NCBI RefSeq assembly: GCF_006385595.1
Contig: NZ_CP041046.1
Coordinates: 3,162,001 to 3,226,000, forward strand
DNA: 64,000 nucleotides
DNA from: Luteibacter pinisoli
Lineage (GTDB): Bacteria; Pseudomonadota; Gammaproteobacteria; Xanthomonadales; Rhodanobacteraceae
Reading direction: 5' to 3'
In this document: in pieces, positions 9,127 to 18,776 of the stretch
Numbering within the stretch: position 1 is the first letter of the stretch
How the letters are laid out: each line of letters begins with the position of its first letter
Notes under the pieces: generated by a model
What the model was told of the DNA's origin: nothing
The model's database searches: none
The model's input: only the letters and a program-made list of their open reading frames with translations
Position numbers and translations under genes: made by a program

Positions 9127-9151
9127 GGCAGGCGACGGCGCGTCGCCTGCC
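9127..9151. terminator. Strong hairpin between the CsgG-like gene and alr
   Basis: GGCAGGCGACG, a three-base loop and CGTCGCCTGCC form an 11-bp perfect stem eight bases beyond the CsgG-like stop. There is no T-tract, so it is a terminator-like or RNA-stabilising hairpin. Confidence 0.6.
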
Positions 9152-9158
9152 CGTGGCA

Positions 9159-10127
9159 TTACTTCGCCAGGTTGAAGTGCTCGGACGAGAGCCAGCCGCG
9201 ATTGCCGTGCTCGTCTTCCACCTCCCAGAGGAGGCCGCTCTTCTGGCCGGTGGGGTACACCGTCATACCGGGCTCCAGGGAGCGAACGATCTTCGATGTC
9301 GGCTGGGTGGTCGTGCGCATGGCCGTCGCCCGGCTTACGGTGCCCGTCTGGCGCGTATTCGCCGCTGCCGCGTTCGACGGCAGGCCACCCAGTTCGTCGA
9401 CGAGCTTCGTGTACGCGTCGAGATAGGCTGCGGTGATGACCTGGCCCTGGGTGGTGCTGGCGTAGGCGCCGACCGCCGCACTTCCACCCGCAGCCGAACC
9501 CCACAGTCCGCCACCACCACCGAAGCCGATATCGTTCTTCTCGCCGTGCCCTTCGACCATGGCCACCTGCTCGGAGGACCGCACGTCAGTGACGGTAAGC
9601 ACCACGTCGGCCGTCTTCGAATTCAGCGTGATGCTGCTGGCGAGGCGGCCAGCGGACCCACCGATAAGACCGCCGACCAGCGCGCCGACAGCGGCGCCAC
9701 CCGCGTCGCGGTTGCTCGCCACGAGGTCCGGCACCATCACGTAATCGGCCGCCTTGATCTGGCCCTTGCCGAGATTGGAGCCGCCACGCAGATCGCCACC
9801 GGCAGCCAGCTCACGCTCGCGCATCGCGGCACCCATGCCCATGCCGCGATCCACCAGCGTGAAGCAGCCGGATTTCTGCACGAACACCTTGATGAGCCGG
9901 GTGGGCGAAGGCAGCTGCTGTTCCGTCCACCAGTGCACATTGCCTTCGGGTTCGACGACGGAAATACTGCCGAGCTTCTTGCCGCACTTCGGAATGGCCT
10001 GAACCTTCGCCTCGTGCTCGCGCTGCTGCTTGGTGACCAGCGGGTTCGTGGCGTTGCACGCCGACAGCGCGAACGAGGCGCTGATAGCCGCCGCGACGAT
10101 CGCGGCGGTTTTGTTGAAGCGTTCCAT
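9159..10127 (-). CDS. CsgG-like lipoprotein with C-terminal SH3-like segment
   Basis: 322 residues with a lipoprotein signal ending in the lipobox LSAC (residues 21-24). The middle (IKVFVQKSGCFTLVDRG, ADYVMVPDLV, glycine-rich GALVGGLIGGSAG, ITLNSKTADVVLTVTDVRSSEQVAMVEGHG) follows the CsgG/HfaB pattern of outer-membrane secretion-channel lipoproteins. The last 65 residues (SLEPGMTVYPTGQKSGLLWEV...GWLSSEHFN) look like a bacterial SH3 domain, not part of classical CsgG. No curli subunit or csgE/F gene is nearby, so its cargo is unknown. It is followed by a strong hairpin. The CsgG assignment is by pattern only. Confidence 0.65.
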   Translation of the reverse strand: MERFNKTAAIVAAAISASFALSACNATNPLVTKQQREHEAKVQAIPKCGKKLGSISVVEPEGNVHWWTEQQLPSPTRLIKVFVQKSGCFTLVDRGMGMGAAMRERELAAGGDLRGGSNLGKGQIKAADYVMVPDLVASNRDAGGAAVGALVGGLIGGSAGRLASSITLNSKTADVVLTVTDVRSSEQVAMVEGHGEKNDIGFGGGGGLWGSAAGGSAAVGAYASTTQGQVITAAYLDAYTKLVDELGGLPSNAAAANTRQTGTVSRATAMRTTTQPTSKIVRSLEPGMTVYPTGQKSGLLWEVEDEHGNRGWLSSEHFNLAK

Positions 10128-10289
10128 GAGTAATCCCTGTCCTTGCGCGCCCGAAAAAAAGAACCTGCCCGAGGTGTGGGCGCCAGGGCGGACAGGCTGT
10201 CGTGAGACCGGGAAATGCTATCGGTCATCACGCAAGGACTGGGCTAGGACTACTCCTAAAAGTGCGTGCGAATTAGCCAGTGCGACGCG

Positions 10290-11069
10290 TCAGCGCATGC
10301 TGACATTCGTCGCCGGCTTTTCAGCGAGCGCCGCATCGATGGCCTTCTGCGCGAGCGGTGCCATGATCGTGTAGCCCGCTGCGTTCGGATGCAGGCCATC
10401 ACCACTAAGGTCCGCACGCAAGCTGCCCGTGCTGTCGACGGTCGCGCTGAAGTAATCGATATAACCGAGCTTCTCGCGCGTGGTGTAGTCCTTGATCCAC
10501 GCATTCAAGGCCAGGATCGTCGCCGGCGGCCGGCGCTCGCTGGACGTCGCGTCGGTGTAGTTGCTGATCGGCAGCAGGCTGGCGATCACCACGCGAATGC
10601 CGTGGGCGCGGGCCAGCTCGGCCATCGACATGAGATTGTTCTCGATCATCGCCAGCGTCGACGGACCGGTGTTGCCGGCAATGTCATTCGTTCCCGCCAG
10701 GATGACGACCACCGCAGGCTTCAGGTCGATGACGTCGGCGCGGAAACGCACCAGCATCTGCGGCGTGGTCTGTCCACTGATGCCGCGGTTGATATAGCCC
10801 TTGCCGGGGAAGAACTCGCCGGTGGAACGGCCCCAGTTGTCGGTGATCGAATCACCGTAGAACACCACGCGCTTCTCGCCGGCTTTCAGCGGCGGCACGG
10901 CTTCGTCGTCCTTCGCATAACGCCCTAGCTGCGGCCAGTCATTGAGGTGCTTTTCGATATCGGCGCGCTGGTCGGGGGTGAGGTGCTCCGGGACGGTCTG
11001 GCGTTCCGACGCCAGTGCCGAACCACCCATGAAGACGAGAACCAGGACCATGATCCACTGACGCGGCAT
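10290..11069 (-). CDS. Secreted SGNH/GDSL-family hydrolase
   Basis: 259 residues with a signal peptide (MPRQWIMVLVLVFMGGSALA). The SGNH blocks are complete: block I VVFYGDSITDNWG with the nucleophile Ser, block II GISGQTT, block III LAGTNDIAG, and block V SGDGLHPNAAGY with the catalytic Asp/His. The predicted function is a periplasmic or secreted esterase/lipase (GDSL type, similar to carbohydrate acetylesterases). AGGAG precedes the ATG. It lies 22 bases after the monooxygenase gene on the same strand, so the two may be cotranscribed; substrate unknown. Confidence 0.85.
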   Translation of the reverse strand: MPRQWIMVLVLVFMGGSALASERQTVPEHLTPDQRADIEKHLNDWPQLGRYAKDDEAVPPLKAGEKRVVFYGDSITDNWGRSTGEFFPGKGYINRGISGQTTPQMLVRFRADVIDLKPAVVVILAGTNDIAGNTGPSTLAMIENNLMSMAELARAHGIRVVIASLLPISNYTDATSSERRPPATILALNAWIKDYTTREKLGYIDYFSATVDSTGSLRADLSGDGLHPNAAGYTIMAPLAQKAIDAALAEKPATNVSMR

Positions 11070-11091
11070 ACGGTAGTGCTCCTGTGGGATG

Positions 11092-12540
11092 TCAGCGGAA
11101 GTCTAGCGCGGGATCGTCGATCGGTTCTGTGACCAGGACACGGCGGTCCGTCTCGTACTGGTGGGTGACCCGCCACGGCCCCTCGCGGCCCTGCCGGGGC
11201 AGCTGGGCCTCGCCGCGCAGCACGTAGCCGGCATGCAGGGCATCCATGATGCACGTCGCCAGTGCCTCCGCGGCCGGCGCACGGGGCACGGCCACGCGCG
11301 CACCGTGCTCGTCCATCCGCTGCAGCAGGCGGCAGACGTACTGCGCGGCGAGGTCCACCTTCAGCGTCCATGAGGCGTTGATGTAGCCGAACAGCACGGC
11401 CATGTTCGGCACGCCCTCCAGCAGCACGCCCTTGTACGTCAACAGGCGGCCCGGCTCGCAGGGCACGCCATCGATGTCGAGCGTCATGCCGCCGAGTACC
11501 TGGAGCTGGAAGCCGGTGGCGGCGATGACGATGTCAGCGTCGATCGTCGCACCCGACGCCAGGCGCACGCCGCCCGCCTCGAAGCCCGCCACCGTGTCCG
11601 TGCGCACCGATGCCCTGCCCTCGCGCAGCGCCTCGAACAGGTCATGGTCGGGAACGACGCAGAGTCGCTGTGTCCATGGATCGTAGCCGGGCGAAAAGTC
11701 CGCCATCGATGTCTCGCCGCGCAGGCCACGGCGGACGCCGGCAAGGAGCAACGCGCGCACGCGCGCCGGCCAGCGCATGGCCGCGCGATAGAGCAGGCGC
11801 TGCAGCTTGATATTGCGCCAGCGCGCCATGGCGTACACCCAGCGCTTCGGCAGCACATGCAGCAACGCCGCCGAGATGGCATCGCGCGACGGCACCGACA
11901 TGACGTACCCCGGCGAGCGCTGCACCATGGTGACGTGCGCCGCCTCCCGTGCCAGTGCGGGTACCAGGGTGATCGCGGTGGCACCGCTGCCGATGACCAC
12001 GACGTGCTTGCCGCGCCAGTCAAGGTCGGCCGGCCAGTGCTGGGGATGGACGAAGCGCCCTTCGTAGCGCTCGCGTTGCGGGAAGTCGGGCACGTAGCCC
12101 TGGTCGTAGGCGTAGTACCCCGTGCAGCCGACCACGAAGCTGGCACTGAACCGGTGCACGGCCCCGGCATCGTCACGCGCGTCCACCGTCCACATGGCCG
12201 CCGCGGAGGACCAGGCCGCATGGACCACCTGCACGCCAAAGCGGATGCGTTCTTCGATCGCGTATTCGCGGGCGGTGGCCACGACGTAATCACGAATCGA
12301 CGGCCCGTCCGCCAGCACCTTCAGGTCATGCCACGGCCGGAAGCCGAAGCCAAACGTGAACATGTCGGAATCGGACCGTACCCCGGGGTAGCGGAACAGG
12401 TCCCAGGTGCCGCCGATGGCCTGGCGCCGCTCGAGGATGCCGACGCGCTTCCCCGGGCAGACGATGGCCAGTCGGCACGCCATGCCGACGCCGGACAGGC
12501 CGGCGCCGATGATCAGGACATCGAAGTGCTCGGTGCTCAT
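11092..12540 (-). CDS. Flavin-containing monooxygenase (Baeyer-Villiger type)
   Basis: 482 residues. The FAD Rossmann motif VLIIGAGLSGVGMACRL is at the N-terminus, then GGTWDLFRYPGVRSDSDM, typical of FMO/CzcO/BVMO proteins. The motif GRFVHPQHWP resembles the BVMO fingerprint FxGxxxHxxxWP, and a second NADPH-binding site reads VVVIGSGATAITLVPAL. The predicted reaction is NADPH- and O2-dependent oxygenation of a ketone or heteroatom; substrate not predictable. The ATG at 12540 is preferred to a TTG six bases upstream. It lies between dnaB and the SGNH hydrolase, with which it may form an accessory two-gene unit (ester made, then cleaved), an inference only. Confidence 0.85.
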   Translation of the reverse strand: MSTEHFDVLIIGAGLSGVGMACRLAIVCPGKRVGILERRQAIGGTWDLFRYPGVRSDSDMFTFGFGFRPWHDLKVLADGPSIRDYVVATAREYAIEERIRFGVQVVHAAWSSAAAMWTVDARDDAGAVHRFSASFVVGCTGYYAYDQGYVPDFPQRERYEGRFVHPQHWPADLDWRGKHVVVIGSGATAITLVPALAREAAHVTMVQRSPGYVMSVPSRDAISAALLHVLPKRWVYAMARWRNIKLQRLLYRAAMRWPARVRALLLAGVRRGLRGETSMADFSPGYDPWTQRLCVVPDHDLFEALREGRASVRTDTVAGFEAGGVRLASGATIDADIVIAATGFQLQVLGGMTLDIDGVPCEPGRLLTYKGVLLEGVPNMAVLFGYINASWTLKVDLAAQYVCRLLQRMDEHGARVAVPRAPAAEALATCIMDALHAGYVLRGEAQLPRQGREGPWRVTHQYETDRRVLVTEPIDDPALDFR

Positions 12541-12576
12541 GCGCAACCCCCGTCGCCATGACGGAGGTTACGCCGA

Positions 12577-14007
12577 TCAGTCGAAGCTGCCCACGTAGGA
12601 GTCGGGGGTCCAGTTTTCGAACTTGGTGTAGTGGCCGAGGAAGGCCAGCTTCACGGTGTCGGTGGGGCCGTTACGCTGCTTGCCGATGATGATTTCGGCC
12701 AGGCCCTTATCCGGCGACTCCTTGTTGTAGTAGTCGTCGCGGTAGATGAACATGATGACGTCCGCATCCTGCTCGATAGCGCCCGACTCGCGAAGGTCGG
12801 ACATCATCGGGCGCTTGTCGGCACGCTGCTCCAGCGAGCGGTTCAGCTGGGAAAGCGCGATCACCGGCACGTTCAGTTCCTTCGCCAGGGCCTTCAGGCC
12901 ACGGGAGATCTCCGAGATTTCCGTCGCGCGGTTTTCGCTGTTGCCCGGCACCTGCATCAGCTGCAGGTAGTCGATGACGATCAGGCCGAGGCCGTGCTCA
13001 CGCTGCAGGCGACGCGAACGCGAACGCATTTCCACCGGCGACATCGCCGGCGTGTCATCGATGAAGATCTTGGCCTCGGAAAGCATGGTGATTGCCGAGG
13101 TGACACGCGGCCAGTCTTCCTCGGCGAGGTCGCCGTTACGCAGGTGCTGCGCATGGATGCGGCCCAGCGAGGAGATCAGGCGGAAGGCCAGCTGCGAGGC
13201 GGACATTTCCATCGAGAACACCGCGACGGCCTTCTTGCTGCGCATGGCCGCGGCTTCGGCAAGGTTCAGCGCGAACGCGGTCTTACCCATCGACGGACGC
13301 GCCGCGACGATGATCAGGTCGGAGGGCTGCAGGCCCGCCGTCAGTTCGTCGAGGTCGGTAAAGCCGGTGGAAAGGCCGGTGAGCTGGCCGCGATTTTCGT
13401 AACGCTCGGTCAGCATGCGGAACGCATCGCTGACGGCCTCACGCATGGAGACGATGTCCTTCTTGCCGCGCGCACCGGATTCCGCGATACGGAACACGCG
13501 CTGCTCGGCCAGCTCCATCACTTCCTGGACGCTCTTGCCCTCGGGGCGAAAACCATCTTCGGTAATGGCCGTGCCGGCGTCGATCAGCTTGCGCAGCACG
13601 GATTTCTCGCGAACGATGTCGCCATAGGCGGCGATGTTGGCCGCGCTCGGCGTCGAGTTGGCCAGCTCCAGCAGGTAGGCCGGGCCGCCCATCATTTCGT
13701 CCATGCCGTTGGACTGGAACCATTCGCCGAGCGTGATGGCGTCGCAGGGCATGCCCTTGCCGGCCAGCTCGTTGATGGCCCGCCAGATCATCCGATGGTC
13801 CTTGCGGTAGAAATCCTCGTCGTTGAGCTTGTCGGCCACCTTGTCCAGCGCATCCGGCGAGAGCATCAGGCCGCCCAGCACCGCCTGCTCCGCTTCAATG
13901 GAGTTCGGTGGAACGCGCAGGGCGTCAAAGGCGGAAGGCTCGCGGCGGCGGCGTTCGCCGCGCTCACCGCGTTCGCCGCGGTTGCCGCGCTCGGGATTGA
14001 AGGACAT
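12577..14007 (-). CDS. dnaB: Replicative DNA helicase DnaB
   Basis: A 476-residue hexameric replicative helicase. The N-terminal primase-interaction domain begins after a short Arg/Glu-rich leader (EAEQAVLGGLMLSPDALDKVADKL). The RecA-like domain has Walker A ARPSMGKTAFALN, Walker B LIVIDYLQLM and the Arg finger region LSQLNRSLEQRADKRPMMSDLRESGAIEQDAD. The Arg-rich start (residues 5-24) is a low-complexity extension. SD GAGG precedes the ATG at 14007. No intein is present in the P-loop or in the LSQLNRS site. Confidence 0.97.
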   Translation of the reverse strand: MSFNPERGNRGERGERGERRRREPSAFDALRVPPNSIEAEQAVLGGLMLSPDALDKVADKLNDEDFYRKDHRMIWRAINELAGKGMPCDAITLGEWFQSNGMDEMMGGPAYLLELANSTPSAANIAAYGDIVREKSVLRKLIDAGTAITEDGFRPEGKSVQEVMELAEQRVFRIAESGARGKKDIVSMREAVSDAFRMLTERYENRGQLTGLSTGFTDLDELTAGLQPSDLIIVAARPSMGKTAFALNLAEAAAMRSKKAVAVFSMEMSASQLAFRLISSLGRIHAQHLRNGDLAEEDWPRVTSAITMLSEAKIFIDDTPAMSPVEMRSRSRRLQREHGLGLIVIDYLQLMQVPGNSENRATEISEISRGLKALAKELNVPVIALSQLNRSLEQRADKRPMMSDLRESGAIEQDADVIMFIYRDDYYNKESPDKGLAEIIIGKQRNGPTDTVKLAFLGHYTKFENWTPDSYVGSFD

Positions 14008-14134
14008 GGATTACCTCGTCATGCAGGCGGCGCTTACCCGGGTCCGGGTCGCCGTATGGGCATGATACGCGCAGGGGTCGCACGCGTTGAGAGGATAAGT
14101 CTGTGGATAACTTGTGGGAAACGCCGCGGCCAGC

Positions 14135-15355
14135 CTATTTCGGGGCCTTGCCGTACCGATATTCGCCGATCAGCCACAGTTTCCGCTCATCCACGCCGTG
14201 ACGATGGGCGCGGAAATCACCGTATTGCAGCTCCAGCGTAAACCCACGCCCCAGATCGACCAGGGCGCCCACATCCACTTCGTCACCCAGCATGGCGCGT
14301 CCCTGCACGGGCCGGAAATGCCGGTAGGTCACCTGCCAGTTCACCGGCCGGCCCACGTCCACGCGGCCCAGCAAGCCGACGTAGCGCTCGCGCAAGCCAC
14401 TGTTGGGAATACGGAAAGCCACCACCCAGCCGTTGAACGCGCGCGCCGCGCCGTAGGCGACGTTCACGGCGTGGCGGCCGTCACCATCGAGCTTTTCCTC
14501 ACCCACGCGCGCTGAAAGCGCTCTGTAGCCGATGGTCGCATCAAGCAGGTGGTAACCGAGGCTGAAGCGGCCGGGATTGTTGGCGTAGTCGTATTGCCGC
14601 GCCGCCTCGGCGGTCCAGCTAACGGCGAAACCCTCGCTTCCGAGGGACTGCGTGCCCGTATAGCGCATGCCAAGCGTTTTCACGGAGTTGGCCGACACCG
14701 TCTCGTTGCGGACGAAGTAGCCGTAGGCGGTGAGCGTACCGACCGGCAGCTGCTGGTCGGCGTGCAGCAGGTGGGCGTCGAGCTGCCAGCGGCGCTGGTC
14801 GCGATCGCGGAAATCGGCGCCCACCGTGCGATTGACCCGGCCTAGCCAGTAGTAGTCCAGCATCGCGCCCTGCCAGGCTTTCCACGCCATGTGGATGCCA
14901 TCGAATGACTGCAGGTTCTGCCGCCACGGGTTGTTGCTGAAGAAGCGCCCGTTATCCAGCCGCACGTACTGGCGGCCGGCGCGCACGGCGACATCGCCCT
15001 GGCCGTACTGGACCCATGCGTTTGTGATGCCCGTGGACGCCGGGTCCGCCTCGGTCGGATACGGCGTGATGCGGGCGGAGCCGTCGTCGTACTGCTGCCC
15101 GAACAGGGACCAGGTGCGGATGCCCTCGCCGTAAGCGCTCCACTGCTCATTGATGCGCCACAGGTAGCCGAGCTGGAGTCGCTGGGTGTTCGCGTGGCCG
15201 CGCCGCGGCTTCCCATCCGAATGCAGGTTGCTATAGCGGTAGCGCGTCTCGATGTACGGCGCGCTTTCCGGGGGCCCTTCGGCCGCAAAGGCGGACATCC
15301 CCGCCATCGAACTTCCGGCCATGCCCATGCACGACCGCCACCACCATTGTTTCAT
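14135..15355 (-). CDS. Outer-membrane porin-like protein (alginate-export family)
   Basis: 406 residues with a short signal (cleaving near AFA-AEG) and alternating amphipathic strands across the whole length (SAPYIETRYRYSN, RLQLGYLWRINEQWSAYGEG, AVRAGRQYVRLDNGRFF, ending WLIGEYRYGKAP). Strand pattern and motifs match the alginate-export/OprD-like beta-barrel group found in Xanthomonadales. It is probably a substrate-specific outer-membrane channel; substrate unknown. It interrupts the usual rplI-dnaB neighbourhood. No alginate genes are present, so the family name should not be read as function. Confidence 0.7.
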   Translation of the reverse strand: MKQWWWRSCMGMAGSSMAGMSAFAAEGPPESAPYIETRYRYSNLHSDGKPRRGHANTQRLQLGYLWRINEQWSAYGEGIRTWSLFGQQYDDGSARITPYPTEADPASTGITNAWVQYGQGDVAVRAGRQYVRLDNGRFFSNNPWRQNLQSFDGIHMAWKAWQGAMLDYYWLGRVNRTVGADFRDRDQRRWQLDAHLLHADQQLPVGTLTAYGYFVRNETVSANSVKTLGMRYTGTQSLGSEGFAVSWTAEAARQYDYANNPGRFSLGYHLLDATIGYRALSARVGEEKLDGDGRHAVNVAYGAARAFNGWVVAFRIPNSGLRERYVGLLGRVDVGRPVNWQVTYRHFRPVQGRAMLGDEVDVGALVDLGRGFTLELQYGDFRAHRHGVDERKLWLIGEYRYGKAPK

Positions 15356-15514
15356 TGCCCATCGATCCTGCCTGCGTCACCGGCGAATGTAGGCAGATGA
15401 GCGCCGGCGCGCCAAGGCAACGGGAGGGCAGCCCTTGTGTGGCGCGGCCTGCAAGCGGCAGGCAATGCGTCACACGCACGCGAGGACCTGAGAAATGTAG
15501 GAGTGGTCGGGCGC

Positions 15515-15548
15515 AAAAAGAAAACGGGCGCCCATGGGGCGCCCGTTT
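15515..15548 (-). terminator. Rho-independent terminator of the rpsF-rpsR-rplI operon
   Basis: A 12-bp stem AAACGGGCGCCC/GGGCGCCCGTTT with a three-base loop is followed on the minus strand by a T-rich run (TTTTCTTTTT). It lies 26 bases beyond the rplI stop. Confidence 0.9.
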
Positions 15549-15573
15549 CCAGATACAGCAGGTAGTGCGGAGC

Positions 15574-16020
15574 TTACGCGCCGACGACCTTGACCTTGAC
15601 CGTCTGCTGCACATCGGCGTGGAGGACGACAGTGACTTCGTACTCGCCGGTGTTGCGGAACGGGCCTTCGGCCTGGATGACTTCGCTCTTGTCGACGTCG
15701 AGGCCCTTCGCGGTGAGCGCTTCGGCCACGTCACGCGGGGTGACCGAGCCGAACAGCTTGCCTTCCGGCGAAGCGTTCACTTCGATGGTGACTTCGGCGT
15801 TCTCGAGCTTGGCAGCACGGCCTTCGGCGCCCGACAGCTGTTCCTTCGCCTTGGCTTCGTACTCGGCGCGACGCGCTTCGAACGCTTCCAGGTTGGCGGC
15901 GGTGGCGCGAGCGGCCTTGCCGGTCGGGAGGAGGAAGTTACGACCGTAACCCGGCTTGACGTTGACCTTGTCGCCGAGGTTACCGAGGTTCTTCACCTTC
16001 TCAAGAAGAATGAGTTCCAT
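15574..16020 (-). CDS. rplI: 50S ribosomal protein L9
   Basis: A 148-residue L9 with the N-terminal signature MELILLEKVKNLGNLGDKVNVKPGYGRNFLLP, the long connecting helix and the C-terminal rRNA-binding domain (GSVTPRDVAEAL). AAAGGAAT precedes the ATG. Last gene of rpsF-rpsR-rplI, separated from rpsR by 106 bases that contain a hairpin. Length and sequence are ordinary. Confidence 0.98.
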   Translation of the reverse strand: MELILLEKVKNLGNLGDKVNVKPGYGRNFLLPTGKAARATAANLEAFEARRAEYEAKAKEQLSGAEGRAAKLENAEVTIEVNASPEGKLFGSVTPRDVAEALTAKGLDVDKSEVIQAEGPFRNTGEYEVTVVLHADVQQTVKVKVVGA

Positions 16021-16092
16021 GGGGTATTCCTTTCGTTAGCACGGGTGTGGCCCGCGCAGCCAGGACGGTTGTCCGAAATGTTGCCTGAAACC

Positions 16093-16120
16093 GGCGCCCT
16101 GCCCGTCAGGGTAAGGCGCC
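16093..16120 (-). other. Intercistronic hairpin between rpsR and rplI
   Basis: GGCGCC is repeated at both ends with CCCT/AGGG inside, giving a stem-loop in the rpsR-rplI spacer. It could tune relative L9 expression or processing; there is no T-tract. Confidence 0.35.
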
Positions 16121-16126
16121 AGCCGA

Positions 16127-16357
16127 TCAGACGTCGTGGTTGTCGGTGTACGGCAGCAGCGACAGGAAGCGGGCGCGCTTGATAGCGGTCGCCAGCTGAC
16201 GCTGGTAGCGGGCCTTCGTGCCGGTGATGCGGCTCGGGACGATCTTGCCGTTCTCAGTGATGTACTGGCGGAGGGTGTTGAGATCCTTGTAATCGATCTC
16301 TTTCACGCCTTCAGCGGTGAAACGGCAGAACTTACGGCGGCGGAAGAACTTGGACAT
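16127..16357 (-). CDS. rpsR: 30S ribosomal protein S18
   Basis: A 76-residue S18 that pairs with S6 on the 30S platform. The typical start is MSKFFRRRKFCRFTAEG, then the core IDYKDLNTLRQYITENGKIVPSRITGT and KARYQRQLATAIKRARFLSLLPY. It lies 15 bases after rpsF. The CRFTAEG region has a single Cys. Normal length. Confidence 0.98.
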   Translation of the reverse strand: MSKFFRRRKFCRFTAEGVKEIDYKDLNTLRQYITENGKIVPSRITGTKARYQRQLATAIKRARFLSLLPYTDNHDV

Positions 16358-16372
16358 GGCTATATTCCCCGA

Positions 16373-16786
16373 TTAGTCGTCGCTGTCGCGGTCGCTGTCG
16401 CTGTCGCGAGCGCCACGGTCGTCGTTGTCGTCGTCACGGCGACGCGAACCCTTCTGCTCATCCTTTTCCTTGCTCTTCAGGATGAACGACGGCTCGGCGT
16501 CGGCTTCGTCACGACGGATCACCAGGTGACGCAGGACGGCATCGTTGAAACGGAAACCCGTCTCGAGCTCGTTCAGGGCGCTCTGGGAAACCTCGATGTT
16601 CAGCATCACGTAGTGAGCCTTGGCGAGGTTTTCGATCGGGTACGCCAGCTGGCGGCGGCCCCAGTCTTCGAGACGGTGGATCTTGCCGTTGTCGCCTTCG
16701 ATCAGCGCCTTGTAACGCTCGATCATGGCCGGCACCTGTTCGCTCTGGTCCGGGTGGACCAGGAACACGACTTCATAATGACGCAT
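16373..16786 (-). CDS. rpsF: 30S ribosomal protein S6 with long acidic tail
   Basis: A 137-residue S6. The ferredoxin-like core is MRHYEVVFLVHPDQSEQVPAM through FRFNDAVLRHLVI. The ATG at 16786 is set by homology; the frame is open further up but not S6-like. After residue ~105 the protein ends in a charged tail, KEKDEQKGSRRR then DDDNDDRGARDSDSDRDSDD, encoded by short GTCGCT-type repeats (16376-16412). Family knowledge: S6 of E. coli is post-translationally glutamylated at its C-terminus by RimK, so acidic tails are tolerated; this one is encoded. First gene of rpsF-rpsR-rplI. Confidence 0.97.
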   Translation of the reverse strand: MRHYEVVFLVHPDQSEQVPAMIERYKALIEGDNGKIHRLEDWGRRQLAYPIENLAKAHYVMLNIEVSQSALNELETGFRFNDAVLRHLVIRRDEADAEPSFILKSKEKDEQKGSRRRDDDNDDRGARDSDSDRDSDD

Positions 16787-16907
16787 GGTGGCTCCTTGTG
16801 GATGCACCCCTTGCGGGGATGGCAGCCTCCCGGGCGTACCGGTGAGGCAAGAAACCCCTCCGGACGGAGAGGTAGCCGCGCATTTTAAGGAGAAAGAGGG
16901 AGTTAGG

Positions 16908-17234
16908 TCAAGACACGGTGAACGACTCGCCGCATCCGCATTCCCCGGTGGCATTGGGGTTATGGAACACGAACGAGGCATTCAGGCCCTGGCGCTGGAA
17001 GTCGATGACCGTGCCATCGACCAGCAGCAGGCTCTTCGGGTCGACGACGACGCGGATCCCGTCGATATCGAGCACCTGGTCGTCCGGGCCCACGGCGCCG
17101 GCGAGGTCCACGACATAGCCGAAGCCAGAGCAGCCCATGCGCTTGACGGCAAAGCGGACGCCCGCCGCATCAGGGGCCTTCGCGAGAAAGGCGCGCATGC
17201 GGTCGGAGGCGGCGGGAGTGATCTGGATGCTCAT
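16908..17234 (-). CDS. iscA: IscA-type iron-sulfur carrier (HesB/YadR family)
   Basis: A 108-residue A-type carrier that receives and delivers Fe-S clusters. The three ligand cysteines are present in the canonical spacing: Cys35 in MGCSGFGY, and Cys99 and Cys101 in ECGCGESFTV. The ending ECGCGESF is nearer IscA than ErpA. The ATG at 17234 (MSIQITPAA) is chosen over an upstream start. It stands alone, without iscS/iscU/hscA, and is divergent from asnS across a spacer with two palindromes. Confidence 0.85.
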   Translation of the reverse strand: MSIQITPAASDRMRAFLAKAPDAAGVRFAVKRMGCSGFGYVVDLAGAVGPDDQVLDIDGIRVVVDPKSLLLVDGTVIDFQRQGLNASFVFHNPNATGECGCGESFTVS

Positions 17235-17263
17235 AAAAACGTTTTCTGGCCGTGGTATACCCA

Positions 17264-17279
17264 TGAACGGTGCCGTTCA
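17264..17279. promoter_or_regulatory. Palindrome, possible operator in the iscA-asnS spacer
   Basis: TGAACGG-TG-CCGTTCA is a perfect 7+7 inverted repeat in the divergent spacer, 30 bases above the iscA start. It has the size of a dimeric-repressor site. No known consensus (such as IscR) is recognised. Confidence 0.4.
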
Positions 17280-17280
17280 C

Positions 17281-17309
17281 GCGACCCTTACATTATCATG
17301 CAGGGTCGC
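17281..17309. promoter_or_regulatory. Inverted repeat around A/T-rich promoter-like core upstream of asnS
   Basis: GCGACCCT and AGGGTCGC (8-bp perfect arms) enclose TACATTATCATGC, which contains -10-like CATTAT. It could be a repressor site over the asnS promoter or a leader hairpin, 47 bases before the asnS ATG. Confidence 0.4.
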
Positions 17310-17355
17310 GTTCCTACGCGCCCGATATGCGGCGCCCTTTCTGGAGTTTCAATCG

Positions 17356-18759
<1,404 letters not shown>

Positions 18760-18776
18760 TCCCACCCCCAGAGACC

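Noticed and set aside
9159..10127. Curli biogenesis operon
   Set aside because: Only a CsgG-like gene; no csgA, csgE or csgF.
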